64,000 bases of DNA from Corynebacterium felinum (GTDB lineage Bacteria; Actinomycetota; Actinomycetes; Mycobacteriales; Mycobacteriaceae), in contig NZ_CP047209.1 in assembly GCF_030408755.1 (NCBI RefSeq), positions 3,162,001 through 3,226,000 on the forward strand. Direction: 5' to 3'. Numbering within the stretch: position 1 is the stretch's first letter; each line of letters opens with the position of its first letter. The notes below the pieces were generated by a model. The model saw only the letters and a program-made list of their open reading frames with translations. It was not told where the DNA came from and did not search any database. This document shows, piece by piece, positions 33,092 through 41,992 of this stretch. The translations under genes were made by a program, and so were the position numbers.

Positions 33092-34360
33092 TTAAGCTTG
33101 GGTCGCATCTTTGTCTGCATCCTCAACAGCGCCGCCCGAAATGGCGACGGCGAGGCCAAGATCGTCAGCATCATCGAGCTCATTGCGGGTGATGTTGCCC
33201 TTCGCAAACTTGTCGATCACCAACCCAATCGCGCCGTCGCCGGTCACGTTGCAGGCGGTGCCGAAGGAATCGATCGCGATGTAAGCAGCAATCATCAACG
33301 CAACCTGCTCATCGGAGAAGCCCAAATTCGCCGACAGCAAGCCCACAGCAGCCATAATTGCACCGCCAGGAACACCCGGCGCGGCAACCATGGTCACGCC
33401 CAGCATCAGGATGAAGCCCAAGGCCAGCGGAAGTGGCAGCGCCATGCCATCCATGAACATGATCGCGAAGGCGAACAGCGTAATCTTCATCATCGAGCCC
33501 GAGAGGTGAATGGTCGCGCACAGTGGGATCACGAAGCCAGCAACAGACTGCGACACATTGTTCTTGCGTGCGCATTCGTAGGTCACGGGGATGGTGGCGG
33601 CAGAGGAAGAGGTGCCCAGTGCGGTGAAGTATGCGGGCATCATGTTCTTGATCGAAGTGAATGGGTTGCGGCCGGTGAGCGCGCCAGCAATCAGGTACTG
33701 CAGGGTGAGCAGCACGATCGAACCAATGATCGCGAGTACCAGAACCTTGGAGAATGCGCTGAGAACATCGACCAAATTACCGTTCATGCCCAGCGACAGG
33801 AACAGGCCGAAAATGTAGACCGGCAGGAGAGGGACGATGAATTTTGCAATCACCTTCATTACCACGCGACGCAGATCAGCAACACCGCCATACAGGGTGT
33901 CAGACTTCACCGTCGTCATTGCAACGCCCACCACGAAGGCGAGTACTAGTGCGGTCATCACAGGCATCGGTGCGGGAATCTCAACCGAAATATACGGCGA
34001 AAGCTCGCCCTCAGAAATGTCGGCAATCGATACATCGCCGTGACCAGCCAACAACCATGGGTAGATGACAACAGACGCCGCCCACGAAATCAGACCTGAA
34101 ATCACCGCCGAACCGTAGGCAATACCAGTGGTAAACGCCAGCCACTTACCAGCGCCACGACCCATACCAGCAATAGCAGGAGTGATCAGGGAGAAAATCA
34201 GCACGGGCACGAAGAAGCCGAGGAAATTACCAAACAGACCATTGAAGGTAACGAAAACTCGAGCCAATGCTTCAGGGAAGAAGAAGCTGCAGATAATGCC
34301 CAGCACAATGGCGAGGACAATTTTGAACAACAGCGACGACGAGAGTCGACGTAGATTCAT
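33092..34360 (-). CDS. Dicarboxylate/amino acid:cation symporter (DAACS family)
   Basis: A 422-residue membrane transporter from ATG 34360; a frame extension to 34405 is possible. The signature blocks are present: hairpin HP1 region YFTALGTSSSAATIPVTYECARKN, then PLCATIHLSGSMM (TM7 with the N-M-D-G-like region appearing as MFMDGMALPL), and HP2 VAAPGVPGGAIMAAVGLL with DSFGTACNVTGDGAIGLVID. The S-S-S and D-x5-N residues that bind substrate and Na+ are conserved. The group moves glutamate, serine/threonine or C4-dicarboxylates; the plus-strand neighbours give no clue to which. Confidence 0.9.
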   Translation of the reverse strand: MNLRRLSSSLLFKIVLAIVLGIICSFFFPEALARVFVTFNGLFGNFLGFFVPVLIFSLITPAIAGMGRGAGKWLAFTTGIAYGSAVISGLISWAASVVIYPWLLAGHGDVSIADISEGELSPYISVEIPAPMPVMTALVLAFVVGVAMTTVKSDTLYGGVADLRRVVMKVIAKFIVPLLPVYIFGLFLSLGMNGNLVDVLSAFSKVLVLAIIGSIVLLTLQYLIAGALTGRNPFTSIKNMMPAYFTALGTSSSAATIPVTYECARKNNVSQSVAGFVIPLCATIHLSGSMMKITLFAFAIMFMDGMALPLPLALGFILMLGVTMVAAPGVPGGAIMAAVGLLSANLGFSDEQVALMIAAYIAIDSFGTACNVTGDGAIGLVIDKFAKGNITRNELDDADDLGLAVAISGGAVEDADKDATQA

Positions 34361-34405
34361 GAGAAAGATCCAAACTAAAGAGACGAATAACGACAAACCG
34401 AACAT

Positions 34406-34886
34406 ACGGCTTTGAGCCGAAGCCGACTCACACCCCCCTCAACAGCATTCACTTATTACAGTGTTGTGCATAATTAAGTAACGGGGGTCTGGGGCGACGA
34501 ACACATCCGAAGCAGCGCTGAGCTGCCGAAGAAGCACTCCCTATAAACTTAGCGCGAGCTAAACACTTTTCATATATTCACTCAAGCACAACATAAAATT
34601 CACCCCTCTTTTTCGTCAAACCCCAAGCTCAGCAACCACCTACACCCGCGGGACAGCACGGGGAGATTGACAGCCACCCAGTAGCTATTATGCGACACAA
34701 ACAGATTACACAGAGCATTTCTGGCTGTGCTGTGACTGGTTACGGGCTGTTATTTCTCACTGCTTTTTCTCACTGCCGATAAAGCCCTGTGTGGGCGAGG
34801 GGAGTATCAAAGGCTTTCGTGGGAGTTTGTAGCGTGAAGGCTTAAAATTTTTCAGGCGCTGGCTGTTCATCGCTAGAGTTGAAAGC
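34406..34886. other. Intergenic region, divergent promoters
   Basis: About 480 bp between the symporter (minus) and the SdpI-family gene (plus). It starts with a small hairpin (CGGCTTTGAGCCG) just upstream of the symporter frame. Otherwise I see no gene. Both promoters must lie here, but I cannot assign boxes with confidence. Confidence 0.35.
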
Positions 34887-35450
34887 ATGATGATTCTCGG
34901 CAGTATCCTCGCCCTCCTCTCCGTTTTCCTCCTTATCGTTGGCGGCCTCGCGTGGACCCGCCACCTGCCGGGTAATAAATACGTCGGCATTAAAGTCCCC
35001 GAAGTGCGCAAATCCAAAGAAAACTGGGACACGGCACACCAGTTCGCCGGCCCACTGTGGGTTGCAGCCGGCGCCGCCATGGCGATTGCCGCCGTGCCCC
35101 CATTCAGCGGCATCTCCTGGCTTTTAATCTTCACCCTCATCGGATTCATTGCAGCCCTCTACTTCCTTGGGCTTGGCGCATCGCTGGCTACTCGCGCTGC
35201 TGGGGTTATGGGTCAGGAGCACGAAAGCGACGGCTGCTCCTCTGATTCCGGTGGCTGCTGTGGCGGTGCAAGCAACGCTGACACCGATGCGCACGAGCAC
35301 ACCAGCTGTGAGGATGAGGGGGATATGCCGTGCGAGACTACGGGCAGCTGCGACCCCTCCGGCTGCTCTGGTGCTGGTATTTGCAACGAAGCACCCACCA
35401 CCATCGATCTAGCAGCTTTACGACGCGCGGCTGAAGAATCCGACAAATAG
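34887..35450 (+). CDS. SdpI-family membrane protein with Cys-rich tail
   Basis: A 187-residue protein. Three hydrophobic segments (about 3-25, 55-72, 77-100) include GNKYVGIKVPEVRKSKENWDTAHQFAG, the conserved SdpI/YhfL loop, where SdpI gives immunity to a toxic peptide in Bacillus. The C-terminal 80 residues are unusual: about ten Cys in pairs such as GGCCGG and GSCDPSGC, mixed with Asp, Glu and His (DTDAHEHTSCEDEGD), which looks like a metal-binding tail. ATG 34890 is an equally good start. It lies upstream of the trp operon but with its own promoter region between them. Confidence 0.78.
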   Translation: MMILGSILALLSVFLLIVGGLAWTRHLPGNKYVGIKVPEVRKSKENWDTAHQFAGPLWVAAGAAMAIAAVPPFSGISWLLIFTLIGFIAALYFLGLGASLATRAAGVMGQEHESDGCSSDSGGCCGGASNADTDAHEHTSCEDEGDMPCETTGSCDPSGCSGAGICNEAPTTIDLAALRRAAEESDK

Positions 35451-35650
35451 TCCCACTTCCGCCCCTCCCGCACCCTCCTCCTCACCCTCCCCAACCCTGA
35501 CCAGCATCACAACCTCCATCTGTGGTGCGTGCGTGAGGTGGGGAACACAGGGTGAGGTTTTTTCATCGGGAGGTACACATGCGGGGTGGGGGAATATCTA
35601 GGGGTGAAAGGTTGCGTCGGCTAAACACTTGTGTGTAGATTTTTCAGTTA
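35451..35650 (+). promoter_or_regulatory. trp operon promoter region
   Basis: The 200 bp before the leader peptide hold no gene. A TTGCGT at about 35613 and a TGTGTAGATT stretch about 35 bases upstream of the leader ATG are the only promoter-like elements I see. I give them little weight individually. Confidence 0.4.
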
Positions 35651-35689
35651 ATGAATACTATGAACAACTTCTGGTGGTGGCGCGCGTAA
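35651..35689 (+). CDS. trpL: trp operon leader peptide
   Basis: A 12-residue frame, MNTMNNFWWWRA, with three consecutive Trp codons followed by Arg and stop. It lies ahead of a hairpin with a T run and the trp genes. Ribosome stalling at the Trp codons when charged tRNA-Trp is scarce would prevent the terminator from forming. ATG 35660 is a second possible start. The three Trp codons make the assignment firm despite the small size. Confidence 0.93.
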   Translation: MNTMNNFWWWRA

Positions 35690-35718
35690 CCCGCGGGCCC
35701 CTTCGTTGTTCACTTTCA

Positions 35719-35779
35719 AGCCCACGGAAATTCGAAGCTTCAGCGCTTCTTTCGGTCGGGCCTAAATTTTTTTCTCCAC
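35719..35779 (+). terminator. trp attenuator terminator
   Basis: A stem built from CCC-CGGAAA-GAAGC and GCTTC-TTTCGG-GGG is followed by CCTAAATTTTTTT. An upstream GGGCCC (35695-35701) just after the leader stop can pair with the GGGCC in the 3' arm (35758-35762), the expected alternative fold. Together with trpL it forms a transcription attenuator. Confidence 0.85.
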
Positions 35780-35835
35780 CGCTCACCAAAAAGCCTTGAA
35801 GCTCCACTACCACTTAGAGCGAAAGGCATCACAAC

Positions 35836-37185
35836 ATGAGCGAGAACACCGTCCGCGAAACCCTCCTAGAGGCATACTTCGGCCCCTACGGCGGACAGTT
35901 CGTGCCCGAGAAACTCTACCCTGTGCTTGACCAGCTGGAAAAAGCCTTCGTTGAGGTTCTCGACGACCCTACCTTTGAAGAAGAACTCGACCACCTGCGC
36001 CGCACCTATCTGGGCCGCCCAACCCCAATCACCGAATGTGCGAACTTGCCGCTGGAAGGTCGTGGCCGAGGCACAGCCCGTATTTTCCTCAAGCGTGAAG
36101 ATCTCGTCCACGGTGGCGCCCACAAGGGCAATCAGGTGCTCGCACAAGCATTGATTGCCAAGCGTTTGGGTAAAAACCGCCTCATCGCTGAGACTGGTGC
36201 TGGCCAACACGGTACCGCCACCGCCATGGTTGCAGCGCTGATGGGTATGGAATGCACCATCTACATGGGTGCAAAAGATGTCGCCCGCCAGCAGCCAAAC
36301 GTCTACCGTATGCGGTTGATGGGTGCGACCGTTGTTCCCGTGACTAACGAGCACGGTGATTCCATGTCGGATGCCATTGATGTGGCACTCAACGATTGGG
36401 TGGATAATCTCGACACCACCCACTACTTGCTGGGTTCTGCCTGTGGCCCGCACCCATTCCCGAAGCTGGTGCGCGAATTCCAGGCAGTTATCTCCCGCGA
36501 ATCGCGCGAGCAGATGCTCGAAAGCACCGGTGTGCTTCCCGACGTCGTTGTTGCGTGCGTGGGTGGCGGTTCGAATGCGATTGGTGCTTTCGCGGACTAC
36601 CTCGAAGATAAGCCCGGCAACGATCGCGTGCGCCTCATTGGTGTTGAGCCTGCGGGTGAAGGGCTGGATTCTGGCCGACACGGCGCGCCACTAAACCGCG
36701 GTAAGGCTGGGGTGTTGCACGGCTCGCACACCTATGTACTGCTTGGTGAGGATAACGAGGTGCTGCACTCCCATTCGGTTTCTGCTGGCTTGGATTATCC
36801 TGGTGTTGGCCCTGAGCATGCGTACCTGCTCGATATCGGCCGTGCGGAATATGTTGGCATCACTGATGCTGAGGCGTTGCAGGCTTTCCGTATGCTCAGC
36901 CGTTACGAAGGTATTATTCCTGCGCTTGAGTCCTCTCATGCGCTTGCTTATGCTCTCAAGCTGGCTGAGGAGGCTGAGCGTAGTGGCGAGTCTATTAATA
37001 TTTTGGTGAACTTGTCTGGTCGGGGCGATAAGGATGTCAATTATGTGCGCAATATCCTCGGCGATCTTGCCGGTGAGGATCCAGCTGTAACCGATGTGAC
37101 TAATCCTCGTGTTGCTGAAGTTCTGGCAGCGATGACTTTAGAATCGAATAAGGCGGAAGGTGTGGGCAACCACGAAGGTAACTAG
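35836..37185 (+). CDS. trpB1: Tryptophan synthase beta chain, extra copy at operon head
   Basis: A 449-residue PLP enzyme of the TrpB1 type that condenses indole with serine to tryptophan. The PLP lysine is K97 in VHGGAHKGNQ, the catalytic Glu is E119 in AETGAGQHG and the phosphate loop is GGGSNAIG. Compared with the canonical H-K-T-N in the second copy (41993), the Thr after the lysine is Gly here. The C-terminus is about 45 residues longer. It is the first gene after the attenuator and is 4 bp from trpE, away from trpA. It may work without the alpha subunit, using free indole, or form a hybrid complex; both are inference. Confidence 0.9.
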   Translation: MSENTVRETLLEAYFGPYGGQFVPEKLYPVLDQLEKAFVEVLDDPTFEEELDHLRRTYLGRPTPITECANLPLEGRGRGTARIFLKREDLVHGGAHKGNQVLAQALIAKRLGKNRLIAETGAGQHGTATAMVAALMGMECTIYMGAKDVARQQPNVYRMRLMGATVVPVTNEHGDSMSDAIDVALNDWVDNLDTTHYLLGSACGPHPFPKLVREFQAVISRESREQMLESTGVLPDVVVACVGGGSNAIGAFADYLEDKPGNDRVRLIGVEPAGEGLDSGRHGAPLNRGKAGVLHGSHTYVLLGEDNEVLHSHSVSAGLDYPGVGPEHAYLLDIGRAEYVGITDAEALQAFRMLSRYEGIIPALESSHALAYALKLAEEAERSGESINILVNLSGRGDKDVNYVRNILGDLAGEDPAVTDVTNPRVAEVLAAMTLESNKAEGVGNHEGN

Positions 37186-37188
37186 ACC

Positions 37189-38769
37189 ATGAGCTGTAAA
37201 CAACACACACCTTTTTCTCTTGTCACCCAGGCGCGTGATGTGGCCTACCATGAAGACGCTTCCGCGTTGTTTGCCCACCTTGGGGGCACAGAAGCAACCG
37301 ATGCGATCTTGTTGGAAAGCGCTGATATTGAGTCGAAGAAAAACACTAATTGTCTTGCGATTATCCGCGCTGCGTTGCGTGTGACCTGCACGCACCATGA
37401 TGTTCAGGTTGATGCGCTCACACCCGTGGGGCAGCAGATGCTCGCCCGACTTGTTGATGATCTCGCTGACTATGTAATTTCCCAGAGCGTGACGACGGCG
37501 GCATTTCGTTTCCGCGCATCAAGAAAGGTCAATGAGCGCGACAGGTTGAAGGATGTGTCCAACATTGAGGTTCTACGCGCCTTGCAGTCTCGTGCAGGTT
37601 ATCAGGGCGAGAACCTGCCTTTGTTGGGGGGCGGTTTTGCCTTCGACTATGTAGCAAGCTTTGAACACCTGCCTGCAGTTGCTGATTCCACTAATACTTA
37701 CCCCGACTACCAGTTTTTGGTTGCGGAGGTATTGCTACAGATTGATCACCTCACTCGTAGTGCTCGCGTTGAATGTGTGGCAACAACCAAGGAGGAGGCA
37801 CACGCAACCCTTGACAGTATTGCGCACAATATAAATGAAGTACGGCCGTATGAGCCGGCACCGGCGATTGAAACGAACGGAACCCTTAGCGCAATCGCTA
37901 CCATCACCGACGCCGATTTCCGTAACCATGTTGGAGAAATGCAGAAGCATATCCGCCGTGGCGATGCCTATCAGGTAGTGCCGGCCCGTGCTTTCACCCT
38001 TGATTGCCCCAACGCATTCACCGCCTACCGACAATTGCGCACAATGAATCCGAGTCCGTACATGTTTTATGTACGCGGTTTTCACAATGACCGCACCTAT
38101 GAGCTTTTCGGCGCGTCGCCTGAATCCAATCTCAAATTCAATGCCGACACCCGCGAAGTACAGGTCTATCCCATCGCTGGAACCCGGCCACGTGGACTCA
38201 ACCCGGATGGCAGTATCAACCACGAACTCGATATCCGGGCTGAACTGGATATGCGCACCGATGCTAAAGAAATCGCTGAGCACACCATGCTTGTTGATCT
38301 CGCCCGCAATGATCTAGCCCGGGTCGCGGTTCCCGCCACCCGCAGGGTCGCCGACCTGTTGCAGGTTGATCGCTATTCCCGCGTCATGCACCTTGTATCC
38401 CGCGTGACTGCAACCTTGCACCCCGACTTTGATGCCCTCGATGCGTATCGTGCGTGCATGAACATGGGAACCCTGACGGGTGCGCCGAAGCTGCGTGCCA
38501 TGGAGCTTGTGCGTGAAGTGGAAGGCACACGCCGCGGATCTTATGGTGGGGCAGTGGGCTATCTGAAGGGGGATGGTTCCATGGATACTGCCATTGTGAT
38601 TCGCGCAGCCTTCGTTGACAATGGGATCGCCACCGTGCAGGCTGGTGCCGGTGTGGTGCGCGATAGTAACCCGCAATCGGAGGCCGATGAAACAGTGCAC
38701 AAAGCATATGCGGTGTTAAGTGCCTTAGCTGCCGCCACCAATAAGAAGCTGGAGATTTCACGCGCATGA
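37189..38769 (+). CDS. trpE: Anthranilate synthase component I
   Basis: A 526-residue enzyme that turns chorismate and ammonia into anthranilate. The feedback-binding motif LLES (41-44), which senses tryptophan, is intact. The chorismate-binding half carries GDAYQVVPAR, PSPYMFYVR, PIAGTRPRG, EIAEHTMLVDLARNDL, the GTLTGAPKLRAMEL block and YGGAVGYLKGDGSMDTAIVIR. Length and features resemble the enteric-type TrpE known from corynebacteria. Its stop overlaps the trpG start (ATGA), so the two subunits are translationally coupled. Confidence 0.96.
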   Translation: MSCKQHTPFSLVTQARDVAYHEDASALFAHLGGTEATDAILLESADIESKKNTNCLAIIRAALRVTCTHHDVQVDALTPVGQQMLARLVDDLADYVISQSVTTAAFRFRASRKVNERDRLKDVSNIEVLRALQSRAGYQGENLPLLGGGFAFDYVASFEHLPAVADSTNTYPDYQFLVAEVLLQIDHLTRSARVECVATTKEEAHATLDSIAHNINEVRPYEPAPAIETNGTLSAIATITDADFRNHVGEMQKHIRRGDAYQVVPARAFTLDCPNAFTAYRQLRTMNPSPYMFYVRGFHNDRTYELFGASPESNLKFNADTREVQVYPIAGTRPRGLNPDGSINHELDIRAELDMRTDAKEIAEHTMLVDLARNDLARVAVPATRRVADLLQVDRYSRVMHLVSRVTATLHPDFDALDAYRACMNMGTLTGAPKLRAMELVREVEGTRRGSYGGAVGYLKGDGSMDTAIVIRAAFVDNGIATVQAGAGVVRDSNPQSEADETVHKAYAVLSALAAATNKKLEISRA

Positions 38770-39407
38770 ATAACGGCACCCATGTGGTTTTGATCGACAA
38801 CCACGATTCCTTTGTATACAACCTCGTTGATGTTTTTGCCGTCGGAGGATACCGCTGCACTGTTTTTCGCAATACAGTCAGTGTTGAGCAGGTTCTCCAA
38901 GCTGAACCTGATTTGATTTGTCTTTCCCCAGGCCCTGGCCACCCGCGGGAGGCCGGCAACATGATGGACATCATTGAAGCCTGCATCGGGACAATTCCGA
39001 TCATCGGTATCTGCTTAGGATTCCAGGCTTTGCTGGAACATTTCGGCGCAAGCGTGGGTCCCTGCGGCCCCGTGCATGGGGTCACAGATTCTATGGAGCT
39101 TTCCCAGGCTGGTCTTCAGTCACCCATTTTCCAGGGACTGACAACCGATGCGGGACCCGAGAATAATTTCTCTGGTCGACTCGTACCGGTCGCACGCTAT
39201 CATTCGCTCGGCTGTCGCGTGGAGGATGCCCCAGCAGGAATCGTGAGTCTGGCAAGTGCCCGCGCGGAAATTGGTTCGGTGATCATGGCAGCGATCACTG
39301 ATGATCACTCAGCTATCGGTTTGCAGTTCCATCCCGAAAGCGTGCTCAGCCCTACCGGGCCGATCATCGTCGATCGCTGTATCACGCAACTGTTGCACCG
39401 CACCTAG
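38766..39407 (+). CDS. trpG: Anthranilate synthase glutamine amidotransferase component
   Basis: A 213-residue class I glutamine amidotransferase that feeds ammonia to TrpE. The opening LIDNHDSFVYNLVD, the oxyanion strand SPGPGHP, the nucleophile C83 in GICLGFQALL and the H189/E191 pair in QFHPESVLSP complete the triad. The next gene begins 88 bp later, a wider gap than elsewhere in the operon, with a palindrome in it. Confidence 0.95.
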   Translation: MNNGTHVVLIDNHDSFVYNLVDVFAVGGYRCTVFRNTVSVEQVLQAEPDLICLSPGPGHPREAGNMMDIIEACIGTIPIIGICLGFQALLEHFGASVGPCGPVHGVTDSMELSQAGLQSPIFQGLTTDAGPENNFSGRLVPVARYHSLGCRVEDAPAGIVSLASARAEIGSVIMAAITDDHSAIGLQFHPESVLSPTGPIIVDRCITQLLHRT

Positions 39408-39451
39408 TGTATGCCCACATCCCCCGCAAAAGTCACAGTGACAATACTAGT

Positions 39452-39483
39452 GTGCAGTGTGGCGACGTCGTCACGCACTGCAC
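39452..39483. promoter_or_regulatory. Near-perfect 32-bp palindrome between trpG and trpD
   Basis: Outer arms GTGCAGTG and CACTGCAC pair exactly, as does the centre CGACGTCG; a few mismatches lie between. It ends just before the ribosome site of trpD. It could be an RNA hairpin that sets relative expression of the distal genes, or a protein site. Confidence 0.45.
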
Positions 39484-39495
39484 GAAGGAAAAAAT

Positions 39496-40524
39496 ATGAG
39501 CACACCAGCCCTGATCGACAACCTACTGAACTATCTCGACAACCCACAGCCCACAGCGGACGAAGCCCAAAAAGTCTTCACCCCACTCACAATGGGCGAA
39601 TATGACGATGTGCACATCGCGGCGCTGCTGGCCACTTTGCGCACTCGCGGTGAAAAACTCGAAGATATTCTCGGCGCCGCACGCGCCTTCATCAACGCCT
39701 CCAGGCCATTCCCAGTGCAAGGCGAAGGCGTGTTAGATACCGCCGGAACGGGCGGCGACCGCTCGAACACCATCAACATTTCCACCGGCGCTTCACTGAT
39801 CACCGCCGCTGGGGGATGCCGGGTAGTCAAATGTGGCAACCGCTCCGTGAGTTCCAAATCCGGTTCCGCCGACGTACTCGAAGCGCTCAACATCCCCCTT
39901 GATCTTGACCCAGATCGCGCGGTGCGCCAAGTGGAAGCCTCGAATTTCACCTTCCTTTTCGCCCCCGCCTACCATCCAGCGATCGCGCATGTGATGCCGG
40001 TGCGACGCGCGTTGAAGCTGCCCACCATCTTTAATATTCTCGGACCCATCTTGTCGCCAGCCCGCCCAGCCCTGCAAATCATGGGCATTGCCAAACCTGA
40101 ACTAGGCCCGGTGATCGCCGAAGTGTTTCAGCAATTGGGTCGCGAACGCGCACTCGTTGTTCACGGTAGTGGTGTCGATGAGATCGCGGTGCATGGCCCC
40201 ACCGATGTGTGGGAGTTAAATAATGGAAGCATTGAACATTACCAACTCACTCCTGAGTCTATGGGTTTGAGCACCCATCCGCTCTCGGCATTAGCCGGTG
40301 GTGATGGTGCAGAAAATGCCGCGATTATACGCAAGATTTTTTCCGGTCACGGAACCCAAGCGCACAACGATGCGCTGGCTGCTTCCGCTGGCGCCATGTT
40401 CTATCTGCATGGTGCAGTACCCACCATTGGCGATGGTGCGATGAAAGCTCGCGAACTTATTGCTGACGGCACCGTTGCCGCATGGTTGAAGAAACATGAG
40501 GATTCTGATTATGGCACCCACTAA
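39496..40524 (+). CDS. trpD: Anthranilate phosphoribosyltransferase
   Basis: A 342-residue enzyme that adds phosphoribose from PRPP to anthranilate. The glycine loop DTAGTGGDRSNTINIST (residues 81-97) and KCGNRSVSSKSGSADVLEAL are the PRPP and anthranilate sites, with PTIFNILGPILSPA in the second half. ATG 39496 follows GAAGGAAAA; the frame open from 39457 lies in the palindrome and is not used. The end overlaps the start of trpCF. Confidence 0.95.
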   Translation: MSTPALIDNLLNYLDNPQPTADEAQKVFTPLTMGEYDDVHIAALLATLRTRGEKLEDILGAARAFINASRPFPVQGEGVLDTAGTGGDRSNTINISTGASLITAAGGCRVVKCGNRSVSSKSGSADVLEALNIPLDLDPDRAVRQVEASNFTFLFAPAYHPAIAHVMPVRRALKLPTIFNILGPILSPARPALQIMGIAKPELGPVIAEVFQQLGRERALVVHGSGVDEIAVHGPTDVWELNNGSIEHYQLTPESMGLSTHPLSALAGGDGAENAAIIRKIFSGHGTQAHNDALAASAGAMFYLHGAVPTIGDGAMKARELIADGTVAAWLKKHEDSDYGTH

Positions 40525-41989
40525 TTCATCTACGCAGTCGGCACTGCCAACCATCCTTGAAGAGATTGTGGCCACCCGTCGCACACACTTGGACGATATT
40601 CGCGATCGGATTGCTCACGTCGATCCGGCGACGCTTCCGCTCTCCGAACGCAGTTTGGAAAAAGGACTTGCCCAGCGGGGGAGGGGAGGGGCTGCGTTCA
40701 TCATGGAGTGCAAGTCCGCTTCACCGTCCCTTGGTCTTATTCGCAGTGAGTATAACCCTGGCGCGATTGCCAGGATCTACTCCCGCTTCGCCGTGGGCAT
40801 TTCCGTGCTGTGTGAGCCTGCCCGCTTCGGCGGGGATTATGATCACCTTTCTACTGTGGCTGCTTCCACTCATCTTCCGGTGTTGTGTAAGGATTTCATC
40901 ATCGACGAATGCCAGATTATAGCTGCCCGCTATTTCGGGGCGGATGCGATTTTGCTGATGCTCAGCATTCTCAGCGACGAGCAGTACCGGCATTTGGCGG
41001 CTGTGGCGGCTCGCTATAATCTCGATATTCTCACCGAGGTTATCGACGAAGAGGAAGTCGTGCGGGCGCAGAAACTTGGTGCGCGTATCTTCGGTGTGAA
41101 TCATCGGAATCTTCACGATCTCAGCATCGACTTGTCCCGCTCCGCTGCTCTTGCCGCACTAATTGGCGACGACGCGATCCTCGTTGCGGAATCTGGGATT
41201 CGGGACAATCACACCGTACGCACACTTAGCGCTCACGCCAACGGTTTCTTGGTGGGTTCGCAACTAACAAGCCAACCCGATGTTGATCTCGCTGCCCGCA
41301 GGTTGGTGTACGGCGCGAACAAAGTCTGCGGCATCACTTCGCCTGAAGTCGCCCAGGGTGTTCGCAGCATGGGTGCGGTCTACGGCGGGCTGATTTTTGA
41401 AGAGAAAAGTCCGCGCAATGTTTCACGTGAAACCGCGCAAAAAATCATCCACGCCGAACCTGATCTGCACTACGTGGCAGTATCGCGTCGGACCGAGAAC
41501 TTCCACGAGCTCGCAATGCCTGGCATCCACGCGGTTCAAATTCACGCGCCTTTATGCGCCAGTATCGAGGAGGAATTGAAGCTTATCGACGCCGCCCGCC
41601 GCGACCTTGATCGTGCCGGTTTCCCCGACATCCACCTGTGGCGTGCTATCTCCATGACCAAACCCAACGGACCTTTCATTGCCCAGCAACTTGTTGGGCG
41701 CGTCGATACGCTTGTGCTCGACGCGGGGGAGGGCGGCAGCGGCGAAACCTTCGACTGGACGCTCATCCCGGATGAAATAAAACAGCACTCCTTCATCGCC
41801 GGTGGCTTAAACCTCGACAACCTTGATGAAGCACTAGCAGTGGGCGCGTACGGCCTCGACCTGAACTCCGGCGTGGAGTACCCGGATCATTCCCACCGCC
41901 ATCACACGAAAGATCTCGGATTGGTGGCTCGCGCCTTTGCCCGCATCCGTTCCTTCCACTACACCCCATCAAAGAAAACAGGAGCCTAA
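40511..41989 (+). CDS. trpCF: Bifunctional indole-3-glycerol phosphate synthase / phosphoribosylanthranilate isomerase
   Basis: A 492-residue fusion of two TIM barrels performing two successive steps. The first half (about 1-255) has IMECKSASPSLGLIR, VLCKDFIIDECQI, LTEVIDEEEV, GVNHRNLHDL and VAESGIRD of TrpC. The second half has KVCGITSPEVAQ, VQIHAPL, LDAGEGGSGETFDW and GLNLDNLDEAL of TrpF. Fusion in this order is as in enteric bacteria and corynebacteria. ATG 40496 is an alternative start. A full parS core lies inside the frame at 41420-41433 and codes for NVSRET near the start of the TrpF half. Confidence 0.95.
   Translation: MAPTNSSTQSALPTILEEIVATRRTHLDDIRDRIAHVDPATLPLSERSLEKGLAQRGRGGAAFIMECKSASPSLGLIRSEYNPGAIARIYSRFAVGISVLCEPARFGGDYDHLSTVAASTHLPVLCKDFIIDECQIIAARYFGADAILLMLSILSDEQYRHLAAVAARYNLDILTEVIDEEEVVRAQKLGARIFGVNHRNLHDLSIDLSRSAALAALIGDDAILVAESGIRDNHTVRTLSAHANGFLVGSQLTSQPDVDLAARRLVYGANKVCGITSPEVAQGVRSMGAVYGGLIFEEKSPRNVSRETAQKIIHAEPDLHYVAVSRRTENFHELAMPGIHAVQIHAPLCASIEEELKLIDAARRDLDRAGFPDIHLWRAISMTKPNGPFIAQQLVGRVDTLVLDAGEGGSGETFDWTLIPDEIKQHSFIAGGLNLDNLDEALAVGAYGLDLNSGVEYPDHSHRHHTKDLGLVARAFARIRSFHYTPSKKTGA
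41420..41433. other. parS site 3 (ParB binding) inside trpCF
   Basis: GTTTCACGTGAAAC; the outer T is kept on the left (41419) but the right flank is C instead of A. It is the only site of the nine inside a reading frame. Confidence 0.9.
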
Positions 41990-41992
41990 CTC

